A DNA stretch of 64,000 nucleotides from an uncultured Alphaproteobacteria bacterium (GTDB lineage: Bacteria; Pseudomonadota; Alphaproteobacteria; RF32; CAG-239): assembly GCA_910585375.1 (NCBI GenBank), contig CAJUCZ010000001.1, positions 65,406 to 129,405 on the forward strand, written 5' to 3'. This document shows positions 1 to 8,592 of the stretch, one piece after another. The first letter of the stretch is position 1. Every line of letters starts with the position of its first letter. Both the position numbers and the translations under genes were made by a program. The notes under the pieces were generated by a model, which worked only from the letters and a program-made list of their open reading frames with translations, did not search any database and was not told the DNA's origin.

Positions 1-37
1 CTGCTAATATCCAAAAGTAATATCTTGATTTGCTCAT
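1..37 (-). CDS. 5' end of an unknown gene running off the window
   Basis: An ATG at 35-37 (minus) is preceded by GAGGT six bases upstream (44-48), and the twelve visible codons are open (MSKSRYYFWILA). The short basic start followed by aromatic and hydrophobic residues would suit a signal peptide or membrane anchor. The rest lies outside the window, so no function can be given. Confidence 0.5.
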   Translation of the reverse strand, partial: MSKSRYYFWILA

Positions 38-146
38 TTGTTTACCTCATTTAATGGTTAAAAACTAATATAGAAAGTAGCATTGTTGTTTGAGCGGAGC
101 AATGTTTTTTTGATGTTTTTGCCCTGCTTCTGTTTTGTTATAACAT

Positions 147-179
147 AAAAAACCGCCCCTGAAACAGGAACGGTTTTTT
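147..179 (-). terminator. Rho-independent terminator after the beta-barrel gene
   Basis: AAAAACCG and CGGTTTTT arms enclose an inner CCTG/CAGG pairing, with T-runs at both ends, just past the stop of the minus-strand beta-barrel gene. It is symmetrical enough to act in both directions. Confidence 0.75.
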
Positions 180-208
180 GTTTAGCAGTGTATGACGTGA
201 TATCTTTA

Positions 209-766
209 TTAGAAAGTATATCTAAGACCGGCAGTGACTTCGGCAAGATTGTCAATGTCACGAGCGCCCAAGAAGGTGTAACGTCCCATTACACGGGCAG
301 ACCAGTTTTGAGTCATGTGGTACTGCGCACCAACACCAAAACGGTAACCTGTACGGTCTTTATTATATTTCGGTTTGTTGTTGCCGCTGTATTTTGCGGA
401 GAATTTATAGTTTCCGAGACCAACGGAACCCAGCAGATTGAACTTTTCATTGCAAGCCGGAATCGGCAGGTAACCCATTAAATCCGCACCATAAGCGTAG
501 AATTTGCTTTTGACTGAACCGTCGGCATCGTGTGTCTTTCTGTCTCCGGCCTGTTGGAAGAAAGCTTCAAGACCGGCATATTGGCCAACCCGAATACCGG
601 CATTGACAACGCCTGAATTGTAACCGTCATCAACACGTTTCAACTGTTTTTTCAAATCAAATTTTGAATAGGCATAATCCAACCCGATATAAGGATTGTA
701 TTCTTTGGCGGCGGCGCCAAAGGAAATAAGACAAGCAACTCCTGCTAACAGTAATGTTTTCTTCAT
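209..766 (-). CDS. Small outer-membrane beta-barrel protein
   Basis: About 185 residues. A classical signal peptide (MKKTLLLAGVACLISFGAAA, then KEY) is followed by alternating polar/aromatic segments such as NPYIGLDYAYSKF and NWSARVMGRYTFLG, and the protein ends in a terminal phenylalanine (AGLRYTF), the usual signal for insertion by the Bam machinery. Length and pattern fit an eight-stranded OmpA/OmpW-like porin-family barrel. GGAG at 776-779 sits nine bases before the ATG at 764-766, so I prefer this start over ATGs at 772 and 781. It appears monocistronic. Substrate or ligand cannot be told. Confidence 0.8.
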   Translation of the reverse strand: MKKTLLLAGVACLISFGAAAKEYNPYIGLDYAYSKFDLKKQLKRVDDGYNSGVVNAGIRVGQYAGLEAFFQQAGDRKTHDADGSVKSKFYAYGADLMGYLPIPACNEKFNLLGSVGLGNYKFSAKYSGNNKPKYNKDRTGYRFGVGAQYHMTQNWSARVMGRYTFLGARDIDNLAEVTAGLRYTF

Positions 767-1003
767 ATTCATAAACTCCATTTAAATAGGTTTTTTTAAG
801 TTTACTCTTACAATCAAAAGGCGGTTGTAATTCTTGTGTTAAGCAACAGCGCATATATTTTTTAGGCCACACGCCGTTGGTTGCAAATGATTTAATGCTG
901 GAAAAGTAGATTTAAAGAGGTTATGGTAAAAAAAATTATGCTAAAGTATATAAAATTTGCAGAAATACGTTCTTTTTATTATAAATTAAGGAGTTGGATC
1001 GTT

Positions 1004-1639
1004 ATGAATTTTGTTTGTCCTGATAAAAAATGTGAAAATTGCAGCCGTTTGATTGCTTTTCGGCATGAAAACGAAAAGAAGTTTCCGACTTATTATAACG
1101 GGCCTGTTCCTTCTTTCGGCGGTTTGGATGCCGAGATCCTTATTATCGGGCTGGCTCCGGGGTTGAACGGCGCCAATCAGACCGCTCGGCCTTTTACCAA
1201 TGATTATGCAGGCGATGTGCTTTATCCGATTTTGAAAGAATTTGGCTTTGCCAAAGGAGAATATCAGAAACGTAAAGATGACGGCTTTGAATTGGTGAAT
1301 GTCAGAATTACCAATTCTGTCCGCTGTGTGCCGCCGCAAAATAAAGTGACCGGAGAAGAAGTGAATAACTGCGGGCGTTATTTGATTGAAGAAATCCGTT
1401 CAATGCCGAATTTGAAAGTGATTCTGACGCTGGGAGCGGTTGCTCACAGTGCCCTGCTCGGTGTTCTGGGTTATAAAAAAGCCGCTTTTAAGTTTGCGCA
1501 CGGTGCTGTTCATCGTCTTGACAAGCACAATCTTTTGATGCTCAATTCTTATCATACCTCGCGTTATAATGTGAATACCGGCGTTTTAACTTATGAGATG
1601 TTTCAGGATATTGTGCGAAAATTGAAAGAATTGTGTTGA
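1004..1639 (+). CDS. Uracil-DNA glycosylase, family 5 (UDGb type)
   Basis: Removes uracil and other deaminated bases from DNA to start base-excision repair. Of about 211 residues, motif A is GLAPGLNGANQTARPF near residues 49-64, followed by the DYAGDVLY signature; motif C is SYHTSRYNVNT near 182-192. Cysteines at about 10, 13, 108 and 123 are in place for the [4Fe-4S] cluster of family 4/5 enzymes. The GANxTxRPF form of motif A is typical of family 5. The start is set by AAGGAG ten bases upstream of ATG 1004; the frame is open further upstream to 923 but that extension lacks a ribosome site. Confidence 0.85.
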   Translation: MNFVCPDKKCENCSRLIAFRHENEKKFPTYYNGPVPSFGGLDAEILIIGLAPGLNGANQTARPFTNDYAGDVLYPILKEFGFAKGEYQKRKDDGFELVNVRITNSVRCVPPQNKVTGEEVNNCGRYLIEEIRSMPNLKVILTLGAVAHSALLGVLGYKKAAFKFAHGAVHRLDKHNLLMLNSYHTSRYNVNTGVLTYEMFQDIVRKLKELC

Positions 1640-1705
1640 ATTGTGTCTAAAAAAGTTTTAAGGTTAAAACAATTTATTTTATTATTAATCTATAATTTAA
1701 TTCTT

Positions 1706-2062
1706 ATGAAGATAGTAAAACAATGGAAAAGAAACGGAAGTATTAATTCTGACGGTACAATCTGTTGGTCGAACAAGAGTGTGGAACAGCAGATACTCAA
1801 TGCTAAAAATGATGAAAAGAGTTGCGGCTATGTGACGGAGAAGATTTTTATATTTGCAGATGGTCGCAGCCGGTCTTTTGCGCGTTATTATTTTTTCGGG
1901 CATTTGGTAGAAAGGGAATATGTTATCAGACATTTCTCGCAAAGTCCGGGTTTTGAAAGCTGGCTGAAAGGATATGACAAAACGTTGTTTATCTTTGTTC
2001 CGCAAGGCAAATATTTGTTTAAGATTAAAGATAACCGGAAAATCTGTTTTGTTGCCCGTTAA
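1706..2062 (+). CDS. Small protein of unknown function
   Basis: About 118 residues from ATG 1706; the frame also allows a GTG start at 1643, three bases after the glycosylase stop. Not recognised. The sequence is soluble-looking, mixed and aromatic-rich (ARYYFFGHLVEREYVIRHFS; C-terminal GKYLFKIKDNRKICFVAR), with no signal peptide or membrane segment from the ATG. Gene-like composition and the strong terminator immediately after it support it as real, and it probably shares the glycosylase transcript. No clear ribosome site marks either start. Confidence 0.5.
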   Translation: MKIVKQWKRNGSINSDGTICWSNKSVEQQILNAKNDEKSCGYVTEKIFIFADGRSRSFARYYFFGHLVEREYVIRHFSQSPGFESWLKGYDKTLFIFVPQGKYLFKIKDNRKICFVAR

Positions 2063-2074
2063 ATTTTGCATCTT

Positions 2075-2107
2075 AAAAAAGCCTGTTTCAAAAGAAACAG
2101 GCTTTTT
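2075..2107. terminator. Bidirectional terminator between convergent genes
   Basis: A perfect GCCTGTTTC/GAAACAGGC stem (2081-2089 with 2094-2102), AAAA loop, flanked by A6 and T5. It serves the plus-strand unknown gene and the minus-strand rnf operon. Confidence 0.9.
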
Positions 2108-2113
2108 GTTATC

Positions 2114-2689
2114 TTAATTCCCTATTCCGGCAAAGCCCATAAAAGCCAGAGATAAAAGTCCGGCGGTGATAAGCGTAATCGGCGTACCGCGCATGGCATG
2201 CGGCAAAGCGTTTATGTTAATTCTTTCGCGCAGACCGGCAAAAAGGACGATTGCCAGTGTGAAGCCTATAGCATTTGCCAGAGCATAACAGACAGCGTGT
2301 GTCAGATTGTAGTCTTTTTGGACGGCAAGAATGGCGATACCCAGAACTGCGCAGTTGGTCGTAATCAACGGCAGAAAAATTCCCAGTGCCTGATACAAAG
2401 CCGGTGAGACTTTTTTAAGAATAATTTCAACCATTTGCACCAAAGAAGCAATAATCAGGATAAATACTACCGTAATCATAAATTCCAGATGATATGGAAT
2501 TAACAACAGGTGATAAGCCAGATAAGTGGCAATAGTCGACAGGGTCATGACAAACATGACGGCCATTCCCATTCCTGCGGCGGTCGAACTGTTTTTGGAA
2601 ACGCCCAAAAACGGGCAAATTCCCAGAAATTGCGACAATACAATATTATTAACGAAGATTGCGCTGATAAAAATCATGATGTAACTCAT
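2114..2689 (-). CDS. rnfA: Rnf electron transport complex subunit RnfA
   Basis: Membrane subunit of the ion-pumping ferredoxin:NAD oxidoreductase, pseudo-twofold related to RnfE; together they hold an intramembrane [2Fe-2S] cluster. At 191 residues it is full length with six hydrophobic helices. The two cysteine motifs are GICPFLGVSK near residue 24 and TTNCAVLG near residue 111. It is the last gene of apbE-rseC-rnfBCDGEA, overlaps the end of rnfE by four bases, and runs into the terminator at 2075-2107. Confidence 0.95.
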   Translation of the reverse strand: MSYIMIFISAIFVNNIVLSQFLGICPFLGVSKNSSTAAGMGMAVMFVMTLSTIATYLAYHLLLIPYHLEFMITVVFILIIASLVQMVEIILKKVSPALYQALGIFLPLITTNCAVLGIAILAVQKDYNLTHAVCYALANAIGFTLAIVLFAGLRERININALPHAMRGTPITLITAGLLSLAFMGFAGIGN

Positions 2690-3285
2690 TTGCCTGCTCC
2701 GGTGATTTTGTTAAAGACAATAACAAGTCCGGCCAAAGCCAGAAAAGCGCCGGGAGGCATGATGAACAACATCATGGTATCGGCATCTTCAGCTACGAAT
2801 TTCCAGCCGAAGACAGAGCCCATGCCCAATATTTCACGCATAATTCCCAACAAGGTTAATGCGCCGGCAAAGCCTATTCCCATTCCGACGGCATCGAGGA
2901 CAGACTGCCAGATTGTATTTTTCGATGCAAAGGCTTCGGCGCGTCCCAGAATAATGCAGTTGACGACAATCAGCGGGATAAAAATTCCGAGACGTGCGTG
3001 CAAAGAAGGAAGATAAGCTGCCATCAGAAGGTCTACAACCGTAACAAAAGAGGCTATAATCACAATATAGCAAGGAATGCGCACCATATCGGGAATGACG
3101 TTTTTTACCAAGGATATGGCAAAGTTGGACAGGATCAGGACAAACAGCGTTGCCAGCCCCATCCCCAGCCCATTGGCAGCAGAGGTCGTAACGCCCAGAG
3201 TCGGGCACATTCCGAGCAGCATGACAAAGGTCGGGTTTTCTTTGATAATGCCTCTGGTCAGATTTTCATAACTTTGGTTGCTCAT
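2686..3285 (-). CDS. rnfE: Rnf electron transport complex subunit RnfE
   Basis: Membrane subunit of 199 residues, partner of RnfA. It shows the matching motifs GMCPTLGVTTSAANG near residue 26 and VVNCIILGRAEAFASKN near residue 108, whose cysteines complete the membrane Fe-S site. About six transmembrane helices. It starts four bases after the rnfG stop and overlaps rnfA by four bases, so translation is probably coupled along the operon. Confidence 0.95.
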   Translation of the reverse strand: MSNQSYENLTRGIIKENPTFVMLLGMCPTLGVTTSAANGLGMGLATLFVLILSNFAISLVKNVIPDMVRIPCYIVIIASFVTVVDLLMAAYLPSLHARLGIFIPLIVVNCIILGRAEAFASKNTIWQSVLDAVGMGIGFAGALTLLGIMREILGMGSVFGWKFVAEDADTMMLFIMPPGAFLALAGLVIVFNKITGAGK

Positions 3286-3288
3286 GTC

Positions 3289-3864
3289 TTAGTTTCCCAA
3301 TGTACTGAATTTGATATAATTGTCATAAGCGCGTTGGATGGCATCCAGAACGGCGCGTGAACTTATGGTTGCTGAGGTAACGGCGTCTATGTCCCCGTCG
3401 TCTTGCTTTACTTTTAATTTTTGCTTGGTGATGTTAAAGCCGCGGAGCTGGCGGGCGAACTTTTCTTCTGTAACTTTAGAGCCCAGACCGGGGGTTTCTT
3501 TATGGCTGACGACTTTATAATCGGTAATGGTACCGTCGAGCAAAAAGCCGACAATCAGTTCCAACCGGCCGCTGAAGGCATTATTGCTGTATGTCTTCAT
3601 GGCGACGGAAGTGATTTTTGTGCCTTGTCTGGCCGGATAAAGTTCAATATTGCTGCCGGAAATGGTCAGGCGTTCCTGGTAGGGGTTATTGTCATAATCA
3701 GGCGGTAAAACGGCTTGGATGGCCTCAAGTTTTTTCTTATCCTGAGCCTTTTTGATCGGTTCCTGCGTAATCCGGTAGCTGATACTTAAGATTAATGCGG
3801 ATAATCCGGCAACAATTGTCATTGCCAAGATCATGTTTTTTAAGGTACTGGCAGGTTTGCTCAT
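3289..3864 (-). CDS. rnfG: Rnf complex subunit RnfG (covalent flavoprotein)
   Basis: Single-span, periplasm-facing FMN subunit of 191 residues: N-terminal helix near residues 10-28, then an FMN-binding domain. TSATISS near residue 165 carries the threonine that receives FMN through a phosphoester bond made by ApbE, whose gene heads this operon. The TPGLGSKVTEEKFARQ segment is also family-typical. The stop of rnfD abuts this start with no gap. Confidence 0.95.
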   Translation of the reverse strand: MSKPASTLKNMILAMTIVAGLSALILSISYRITQEPIKKAQDKKKLEAIQAVLPPDYDNNPYQERLTISGSNIELYPARQGTKITSVAMKTYSNNAFSGRLELIVGFLLDGTITDYKVVSHKETPGLGSKVTEEKFARQLRGFNITKQKLKVKQDDGDIDAVTSATISSRAVLDAIQRAYDNYIKFSTLGN

Positions 3865-4866
3865 TTATTTTCTCCCTGTCCCGTAGACTCGGGGAATACA
3901 CCAGCGATCAATCAGCGGGACAAATGCGTTCATTATCAAAATGGCAAAAGAAACACCTTCCGGATAGGCGCTGAAGACCCGGATAATAACGGTCAGGGTT
4001 CCGCAACCAATAGCAAAAATGATTTTGCCGTTGGTTGTCATCGGAGACGTAACGTAATCCGTTGCCATAAAGACAGCCCCCAGAATTAAACCGCCGGAAA
4101 GCAGATGGGCCACCGGATCAAGATTTGGCGTTTGTTTGAAAAACCACATGATTGACGTTAAAATAAACACGGTTGAAAGGTAATAAAAGGGAATATGCCA
4201 TGTGATGACCTTTTTACAGAGCATATAAAAGAGGCCGAGGAGCAAAGCAATGGCAGAAACTTCGCCTAAGCTTCCGCCGGCGTTCCCTAAAAGCATATTC
4301 AAATAACTTGGCACATTATCAATATGATAACTATATTTTGCTAAACCATTACTTAATGTTTCAGGGCTCAAATGTTTTAAGATTCCGAGTGTGGTTGCGC
4401 CGGTTTGGGCATCTGTGGCAAAAAAGCTGCCGAATTGTGGCTGCGGCCAGGTTGTCATTTGCTGCGGAAAAGATACAAACAGAAAGACACGGCCGACCAG
4501 TGCCGGATTGAACAGGTTTTTTCCCAGTCCGCCGTAAGCCATTTTGGTTATGCCGATTGCAAAGAAAGCGCCAATTAAAATCATCCACAACGGAATGCCG
4601 CTTGGCAGGTTGAAGCCCAGCAGGATGCCGGTAATGACGGCTGAAAAATCGCCGGTTGTGGGCGGTATTTTTAAAAAGTAACGGCAAATTAAATATTCGC
4701 AGGCAACACAGGCGGCAACGGAGGTCAGTAAAACCTGAAAGGCGTTGAAGCCGAAGATCAGCAAAGCGGCCAAAACAGCGGGCATTAATGCGATGACGAC
4801 ATCTTTCATCAGGTTTTTGGTGCTGACGGGAGAAGCCATGTGCGGTGCGGAAGATATCTTTAACAT
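3865..4866 (-). CDS. rnfD: Rnf complex subunit RnfD (covalent flavoprotein)
   Basis: Multi-span subunit of 333 residues, related to NqrB. The cytoplasmic start SSAPHMASPVSTKNLMKDV is family-typical, and AYGGLGKNLFNPALVGRVF is the conserved loop. The motif ATDYVTSPMTTNGK near residue 270 holds the threonine that is flavinylated in characterised RnfD. About ten hydrophobic helices. It lies between rnfC and rnfG with gaps of eleven and zero bases. Confidence 0.95.
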   Translation of the reverse strand: MLKISSAPHMASPVSTKNLMKDVVIALMPAVLAALLIFGFNAFQVLLTSVAACVACEYLICRYFLKIPPTTGDFSAVITGILLGFNLPSGIPLWMILIGAFFAIGITKMAYGGLGKNLFNPALVGRVFLFVSFPQQMTTWPQPQFGSFFATDAQTGATTLGILKHLSPETLSNGLAKYSYHIDNVPSYLNMLLGNAGGSLGEVSAIALLLGLFYMLCKKVITWHIPFYYLSTVFILTSIMWFFKQTPNLDPVAHLLSGGLILGAVFMATDYVTSPMTTNGKIIFAIGCGTLTVIIRVFSAYPEGVSFAILIMNAFVPLIDRWCIPRVYGTGRK

Positions 4867-4877
4867 AGTACTGAACC

Positions 4878-6203
4878 TTATTGTTTTTTCAATATTTTTT
4901 TTGCTTCTGCTTTACTCATTTTGCAATAATCCAACAGTGGAATACGTGCCGGACAGATATAGGCGCAGGAACCGCATTCAATGCAATCGCGGGCGTGGAG
5001 CCGCATAATTTGCGAGAAATCATTGTTTCGGGCATAGCGGGCGATTTCAAAAGGCATTAAACCCTGCGGACAGGCGTCAACGCATTTGCTGCAGCGGATA
5101 CAGGCCGTTTCGGGTTCTTTTTCTGCCAGTTTGGCGGAGAGCAGGAGAATGCCGGATGTTAATTTGGTAACCGGCGCTTTTAAATTGGTGACAGAGGTAC
5201 CCATAAACGGTCCGCCAAAAATGATTTCGTCTGTGTTTTCGGTTACACCACCGATTTTATTAAGCAAAAATTCAGCCGGCGTTCCTATGCGAACCCGAAA
5301 GTTGGCTGATTTTTCGGCAGCGTCTCCGCTGACGGTAATAATACGTTCAATCAGCGGTTTTTTCTTCATTACCGCTTCATAAACAGCAAATACGGTTCCA
5401 ACGTTTTGGACGACACAGCCAACGTCTATCGGCAGTTTGGCAATCGGGACTTCCCGACCGGTAATGGCTGCAATCAAGTGCTTTTCGCCGCCTTGCGGAT
5501 ATTTGGTTTGGCAGACTCTGACGTTGACGCCTATATAACTTTTGGTCAGGCGTGTCATGATTTCTATGGCGCGCGGTTTGTTTTCGTCAATGGCAATGAC
5601 AGCCTTTTGAATGCCAAGCAATTTGTTGATGATTTTGGCTCCGATGATAATTTCTTCTGCTTTTTCCTGCATCAGGCGGTCATCCGCGCAGAGAAAAGGT
5701 TCGCATTCAATACCGTTAACAATCAGATATTCGGCTTTGCGGCCTTCCGGAACCGTGGTTTTTATCGGGGTCGGATACCCTGCTCCGCCCATGCCGACAA
5801 TTCCGGCATTACGGATACGGCGCATGATTTCTTCCACACTGTCCGGGATTTCGGCGATAACGGTATCCGAGGTATCAATGCCGTCAGCAAAATCATTGCC
5901 TTCGACTTTTATGGTAACGGTGGTTTCGTAATATCCGCTGCGGCCTTCTTCCCGGCTGATTTTGACGACTTCGCCGGAAACGGAAGAGTGAACCGGTGCG
6001 GATACGATGCCGTCAGCGGCGGCCAGCAGAGTGCCGGCTTTGACTTTGTCGCCCTGAGATATCACAATTTTGGCCGGGGCGCCGGCATGTTGTTTGACCG
6101 GAATGTAAACATATTCCGGAAGACCGGCATCGGTAATGGCAATATCGGATGCTAATTTGTATTTTGGGGGGTGAATCCCGCCTATCGGAAAGGTTTTAGT
6201 CAT
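4878..6203 (-). CDS. rnfC: Rnf complex subunit RnfC (NADH-binding, Fe-S)
   Basis: Peripheral subunit that exchanges electrons with NAD(H). The start ATG 6203 (MTKTFPIGGIHPPKYK) overlaps the rnfB end by eight bases; upstream in-frame codons lie inside rnfB. Visible parts: HPPKYKLAS N-terminus, the Gly-rich nucleotide/FMN segment GMGGAGYPTPIKT near residue 137, an SLBB-like region, then two [4Fe-4S] motifs, CIRCSKCVDACP and CIECGSCAYICP, near residues 370-420. About 441 residues: it lacks the long Ala/Glu-rich tail of E. coli RsxC and resembles the short anaerobe form. Confidence 0.95.
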   Translation of the reverse strand: MTKTFPIGGIHPPKYKLASDIAITDAGLPEYVYIPVKQHAGAPAKIVISQGDKVKAGTLLAAADGIVSAPVHSSVSGEVVKISREEGRSGYYETTVTIKVEGNDFADGIDTSDTVIAEIPDSVEEIMRRIRNAGIVGMGGAGYPTPIKTTVPEGRKAEYLIVNGIECEPFLCADDRLMQEKAEEIIIGAKIINKLLGIQKAVIAIDENKPRAIEIMTRLTKSYIGVNVRVCQTKYPQGGEKHLIAAITGREVPIAKLPIDVGCVVQNVGTVFAVYEAVMKKKPLIERIITVSGDAAEKSANFRVRIGTPAEFLLNKIGGVTENTDEIIFGGPFMGTSVTNLKAPVTKLTSGILLLSAKLAEKEPETACIRCSKCVDACPQGLMPFEIARYARNNDFSQIMRLHARDCIECGSCAYICPARIPLLDYCKMSKAEAKKILKKQ

Positions 6204-7035
6204 GTAGTTTTTCTTTCGGATGAATGTGAACAATGGCTCCGGTCGGGCAGGTTTCGGCCAATTTTGTGCCGAATTCGGCAGCATTTACGTTTGTCGGAAT
6301 ATAAGACAGGTTATCTTCGATTTTTATCTCGGGGCAGATTTTGGCGCATTTCATGCAGGCGATGCAGGCTGCAGAACAGTTTTTGCGGGCGACGGCGCCT
6401 TTTTGGCGATTGCGGCAGGCAACATAGACTCTTTCGTTATTCGCACCTTTGGGACGGATTTCGAAAAGATTGCGCGGACAGATGTTGACGCAGGCGCCGC
6501 AAGATGTGCATTTGTTTTCGTCTACCTGCGGCAGACCGGTTTGGGGGTTCAGGCTTAAAGCGCCGAATTTGCAGACTTTTATGCAGTCTCCCAAGCGCAG
6601 GCAACCATCGGGACAGCCGCTTTGTCCGCTTGAAATCGTATTGGCAATGCGGCAGAATTTTATACCGTTGTAATCAATTTTGGCAGGAGCGTTCAGGCAA
6701 CTTCCGTTGCAGCGCAGGACAGCAACGGTATCTTCTTTGATTGCAGCTTCCATGCCTAAATAGGCGGCGACTTTGTTCATGACTTTTTGACCGCCGACCG
6801 GACAGTATAATTTGGCAAAGCCCTGAGGCGTGCATTTGGTGCAGGCAACGGCAAAGTCATGACACCCTGCCCGTCCGCAGGCGCCACAGTTGGCTTGTGG
6901 GAGCATTGCTTCGACCTCTGCAATGCGCGGGTCTTCGTCAACTTTGAATTTTTGCGAGACAAAATACAGAATCAGGGCGGCGGTTAGTGCGATGGCCGTC
7001 AGAGTTAGAAAATCTGTTAATATAATGTTATCCAT
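6196..7035 (-). CDS. rnfB: Rnf complex subunit RnfB (ferredoxin-like electron entry)
   Basis: Accepts electrons from ferredoxin and passes them on to the Rnf membrane subunits. Of 279 residues, an N-terminal anchor helix (about 8-27) precedes the RnfB Fe-S domain with CGACGRAGC near 50-58 and a fourth cysteine near 78. After GQSGCPDGCLRLGDC come two ferredoxin motifs, CTSCGACVNICP and CIACMKCAKICP. The C-terminus ends near residue 279 without extra clusters. First of the structural rnf genes, 36 bases after rseC. Confidence 0.95.
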   Translation of the reverse strand: MDNIILTDFLTLTAIALTAALILYFVSQKFKVDEDPRIAEVEAMLPQANCGACGRAGCHDFAVACTKCTPQGFAKLYCPVGGQKVMNKVAAYLGMEAAIKEDTVAVLRCNGSCLNAPAKIDYNGIKFCRIANTISSGQSGCPDGCLRLGDCIKVCKFGALSLNPQTGLPQVDENKCTSCGACVNICPRNLFEIRPKGANNERVYVACRNRQKGAVARKNCSAACIACMKCAKICPEIKIEDNLSYIPTNVNAAEFGTKLAETCPTGAIVHIHPKEKLHD

Positions 7036-7071
7036 AATATTGTCTCAAAAAAGTTAAATAAAAAAACGGAG

Positions 7072-7485
7072 TTATTGTCTGGTTATTTTAAAAGTAAATT
7101 TTTTCTTAAAATAATTTCTTCCTAAGAATAAGAGAAAATAATAAGGAATCAAGACAATTATCGCAGTAATACCACTAAATATTTCATTTTGGCCGAAATA
7201 TCGGCCGGAAAACAGGGTTAAAAGCATTAAAAACAGCGGAAGAGCGTAGCAAAGCAAGACAGAAATCCATCCCAACCGCGGATTGAGTGTGACGATGACG
7301 GAATCACCGCTGTTGTATTCCGAGGAATCCGTTACGGCGACCGAGAAAGTTTGTTCTTTGTTTTCTTTCATGCCGCACAGTCCCGCTGCCGGACAAGCCC
7401 CGCAGGCGGCCTGCCGCGGAACGCAGACGGTCAATTCGCCGGCGGAAACTTTTGTGACTATGGCCTGATGTTCTATGGGTATCAT
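7072..7485 (-). CDS. rseC: RseC/MucC family protein
   Basis: 137-residue membrane protein with an N-terminal cysteine cluster (CGACPAAGLC near residues 28-37) and two hydrophobic helices (about 78-96 and 103-122), as in RseC. In E. coli RseC is linked to sigma-E control and, with Rsx/Rnf, to keeping SoxR reduced. Here it overlaps the apbE stop by four bases and precedes rnfB, so a role in Rnf maturation or electron supply is more likely than sigma-E control; that is inference. Confidence 0.85.
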   Translation of the reverse strand: MIPIEHQAIVTKVSAGELTVCVPRQAACGACPAAGLCGMKENKEQTFSVAVTDSSEYNSGDSVIVTLNPRLGWISVLLCYALPLFLMLLTLFSGRYFGQNEIFSGITAIIVLIPYYFLLFLGRNYFKKKFTFKITRQ

Positions 7486-8495
7486 TGTTTTTTCAGAAGC
7501 TTTTTGGCACTTTGGGAGACAATCATCTCATAGTCGTTATTATCCGAGCGTACAAAGAAGACTGCCGGAATTTTATTGCGGTCGGCAAAGTTCAGACCGT
7601 CTTTTTCGCCCATTACCATAATGGCGGTGGCAAGTCCGTCAGCCATCATGCAGCTTTTGTTGAATACCGTAACGGAAGCAAGTTTGTGTTCCACCGGATA
7701 TCCTGTTTGAGGTATGATAGTATGGGAATAGCGTTTGTCGTTGTAATAAAAATAGTTGCGGTAATCTCCCGAAGTGGCGACGCTCATATTGTGCATGGTG
7801 ACGATTGCGGCGTTTTCTTCACTGTTTGGCATTTTGATTCCGACATTCCAGCCTTTGGTTTGTTCGGATTTTTCTCCGGAGGCGGTGACTTCACCGCCGA
7901 TTTCGACGACAAAATCATTATAGCCCTCTTTTTTCAACAATGCCGCCACTTTATCAACAGCATAGCCTTTGGCGATGGCCGACAGGTTAATGTTAATGTC
8001 GCTGATGTCTTTTTTCAGGCTTTTGTAATTGCTGTTGAAGCGGATTTTGTTGAAACCGGTCAGTTTGAGCGCTTCTTTGACGGACTCGTCTTTGGGAAAT
8101 TCAATGGTTTTTTTTGTGCCGAAACCCCACAGGTCAACAAGTTTTCCGACCGTAGGGTCAAAATTTCCGCCGCTCATGACATATATATTATAGGACTGCT
8201 GCAAGAGACTGCTCATTTCTTCTGACAGCTCAATACTCTGCTTTGCCGGTGTTTCATTGATGTTGTTGATTTCCGAGCCGGGTTCAAAGACCGACATTTG
8301 GCTGTTGACTTTTTCCAGTTCTTCCTGAATTTTGCGGTTAAGACCGGCGTTCTTATGCGGGGTTTTGATTTTGATACTGTAATAAGTATTGAAAGCTTTG
8401 CCCCGGATTTCCTGAAAACGGGTTTCTTTAAAGAATATCAGATAGGCCAGAACAATGACCGAACCGGACAGAAAGAAAAGTTTTAAGATACGCAT
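7482..8495 (-). CDS. apbE: FAD:protein FMN transferase ApbE
   Basis: Transfers FMN from FAD to threonines of RnfG and RnfD outside the membrane. 337 residues: N-terminal anchor (about 5-22, no lipobox), then the ApbE fold with SMSVFEPGSEINNIN-type start, the GGNFDPTVGKLVDLWGFG segment, NINLSAIAKGYAVD, SGDYRNYF, and the metal-site ADGLATAIMVMG near residue 290. GGAG lies ten bases before the ATG. It heads the rnf operon, which fits its substrates being encoded downstream. Confidence 0.93.
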   Translation of the reverse strand: MRILKLFFLSGSVIVLAYLIFFKETRFQEIRGKAFNTYYSIKIKTPHKNAGLNRKIQEELEKVNSQMSVFEPGSEINNINETPAKQSIELSEEMSSLLQQSYNIYVMSGGNFDPTVGKLVDLWGFGTKKTIEFPKDESVKEALKLTGFNKIRFNSNYKSLKKDISDININLSAIAKGYAVDKVAALLKKEGYNDFVVEIGGEVTASGEKSEQTKGWNVGIKMPNSEENAAIVTMHNMSVATSGDYRNYFYYNDKRYSHTIIPQTGYPVEHKLASVTVFNKSCMMADGLATAIMVMGEKDGLNFADRNKIPAVFFVRSDNNDYEMIVSQSAKKLLKKQ

Positions 8496-8545
8496 TATTT
8501 TTTAACACTCCCGCTTTATACCTTTATTTTTTGCAAAAAATGTTT

Positions 8546-8573
8546 ATCATATACAGGTAATAAAAATTGACAA
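8546..8573 (-). promoter_or_regulatory. Candidate sigma-70 promoter of the apbE-rseC-rnf operon
   Basis: On the minus strand TTGTCA (8568-8573), sixteen bases, then TATGAT (8546-8551), placing transcription start about 45 bases before the apbE start codon. Sequence match only. Confidence 0.5.
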
Positions 8574-8592
8574 TATAGGAAGGCAGTATACT

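Noticed and set aside
1697..2071. 124-codon minus-strand frame opposite the unknown gene at 1706
   Set aside because: The plus-strand product looks more protein-like and ends at the terminator; the minus frame would begin inside the terminator region with no ribosome site.
5406..6155. 249-codon open frame antisense to rnfC
   Set aside because: Phenylalanine/glycine-rich low-information product lying wholly opposite a well-conserved gene; shadow of its codon use.
8567..8592. TTGACA...TATACT as a promoter for the phosphatidyltransferase
   Set aside because: Only 14 bases between hexamers and the -10 touches the start codon; the -35-like bases fit the divergent apbE promoter instead.
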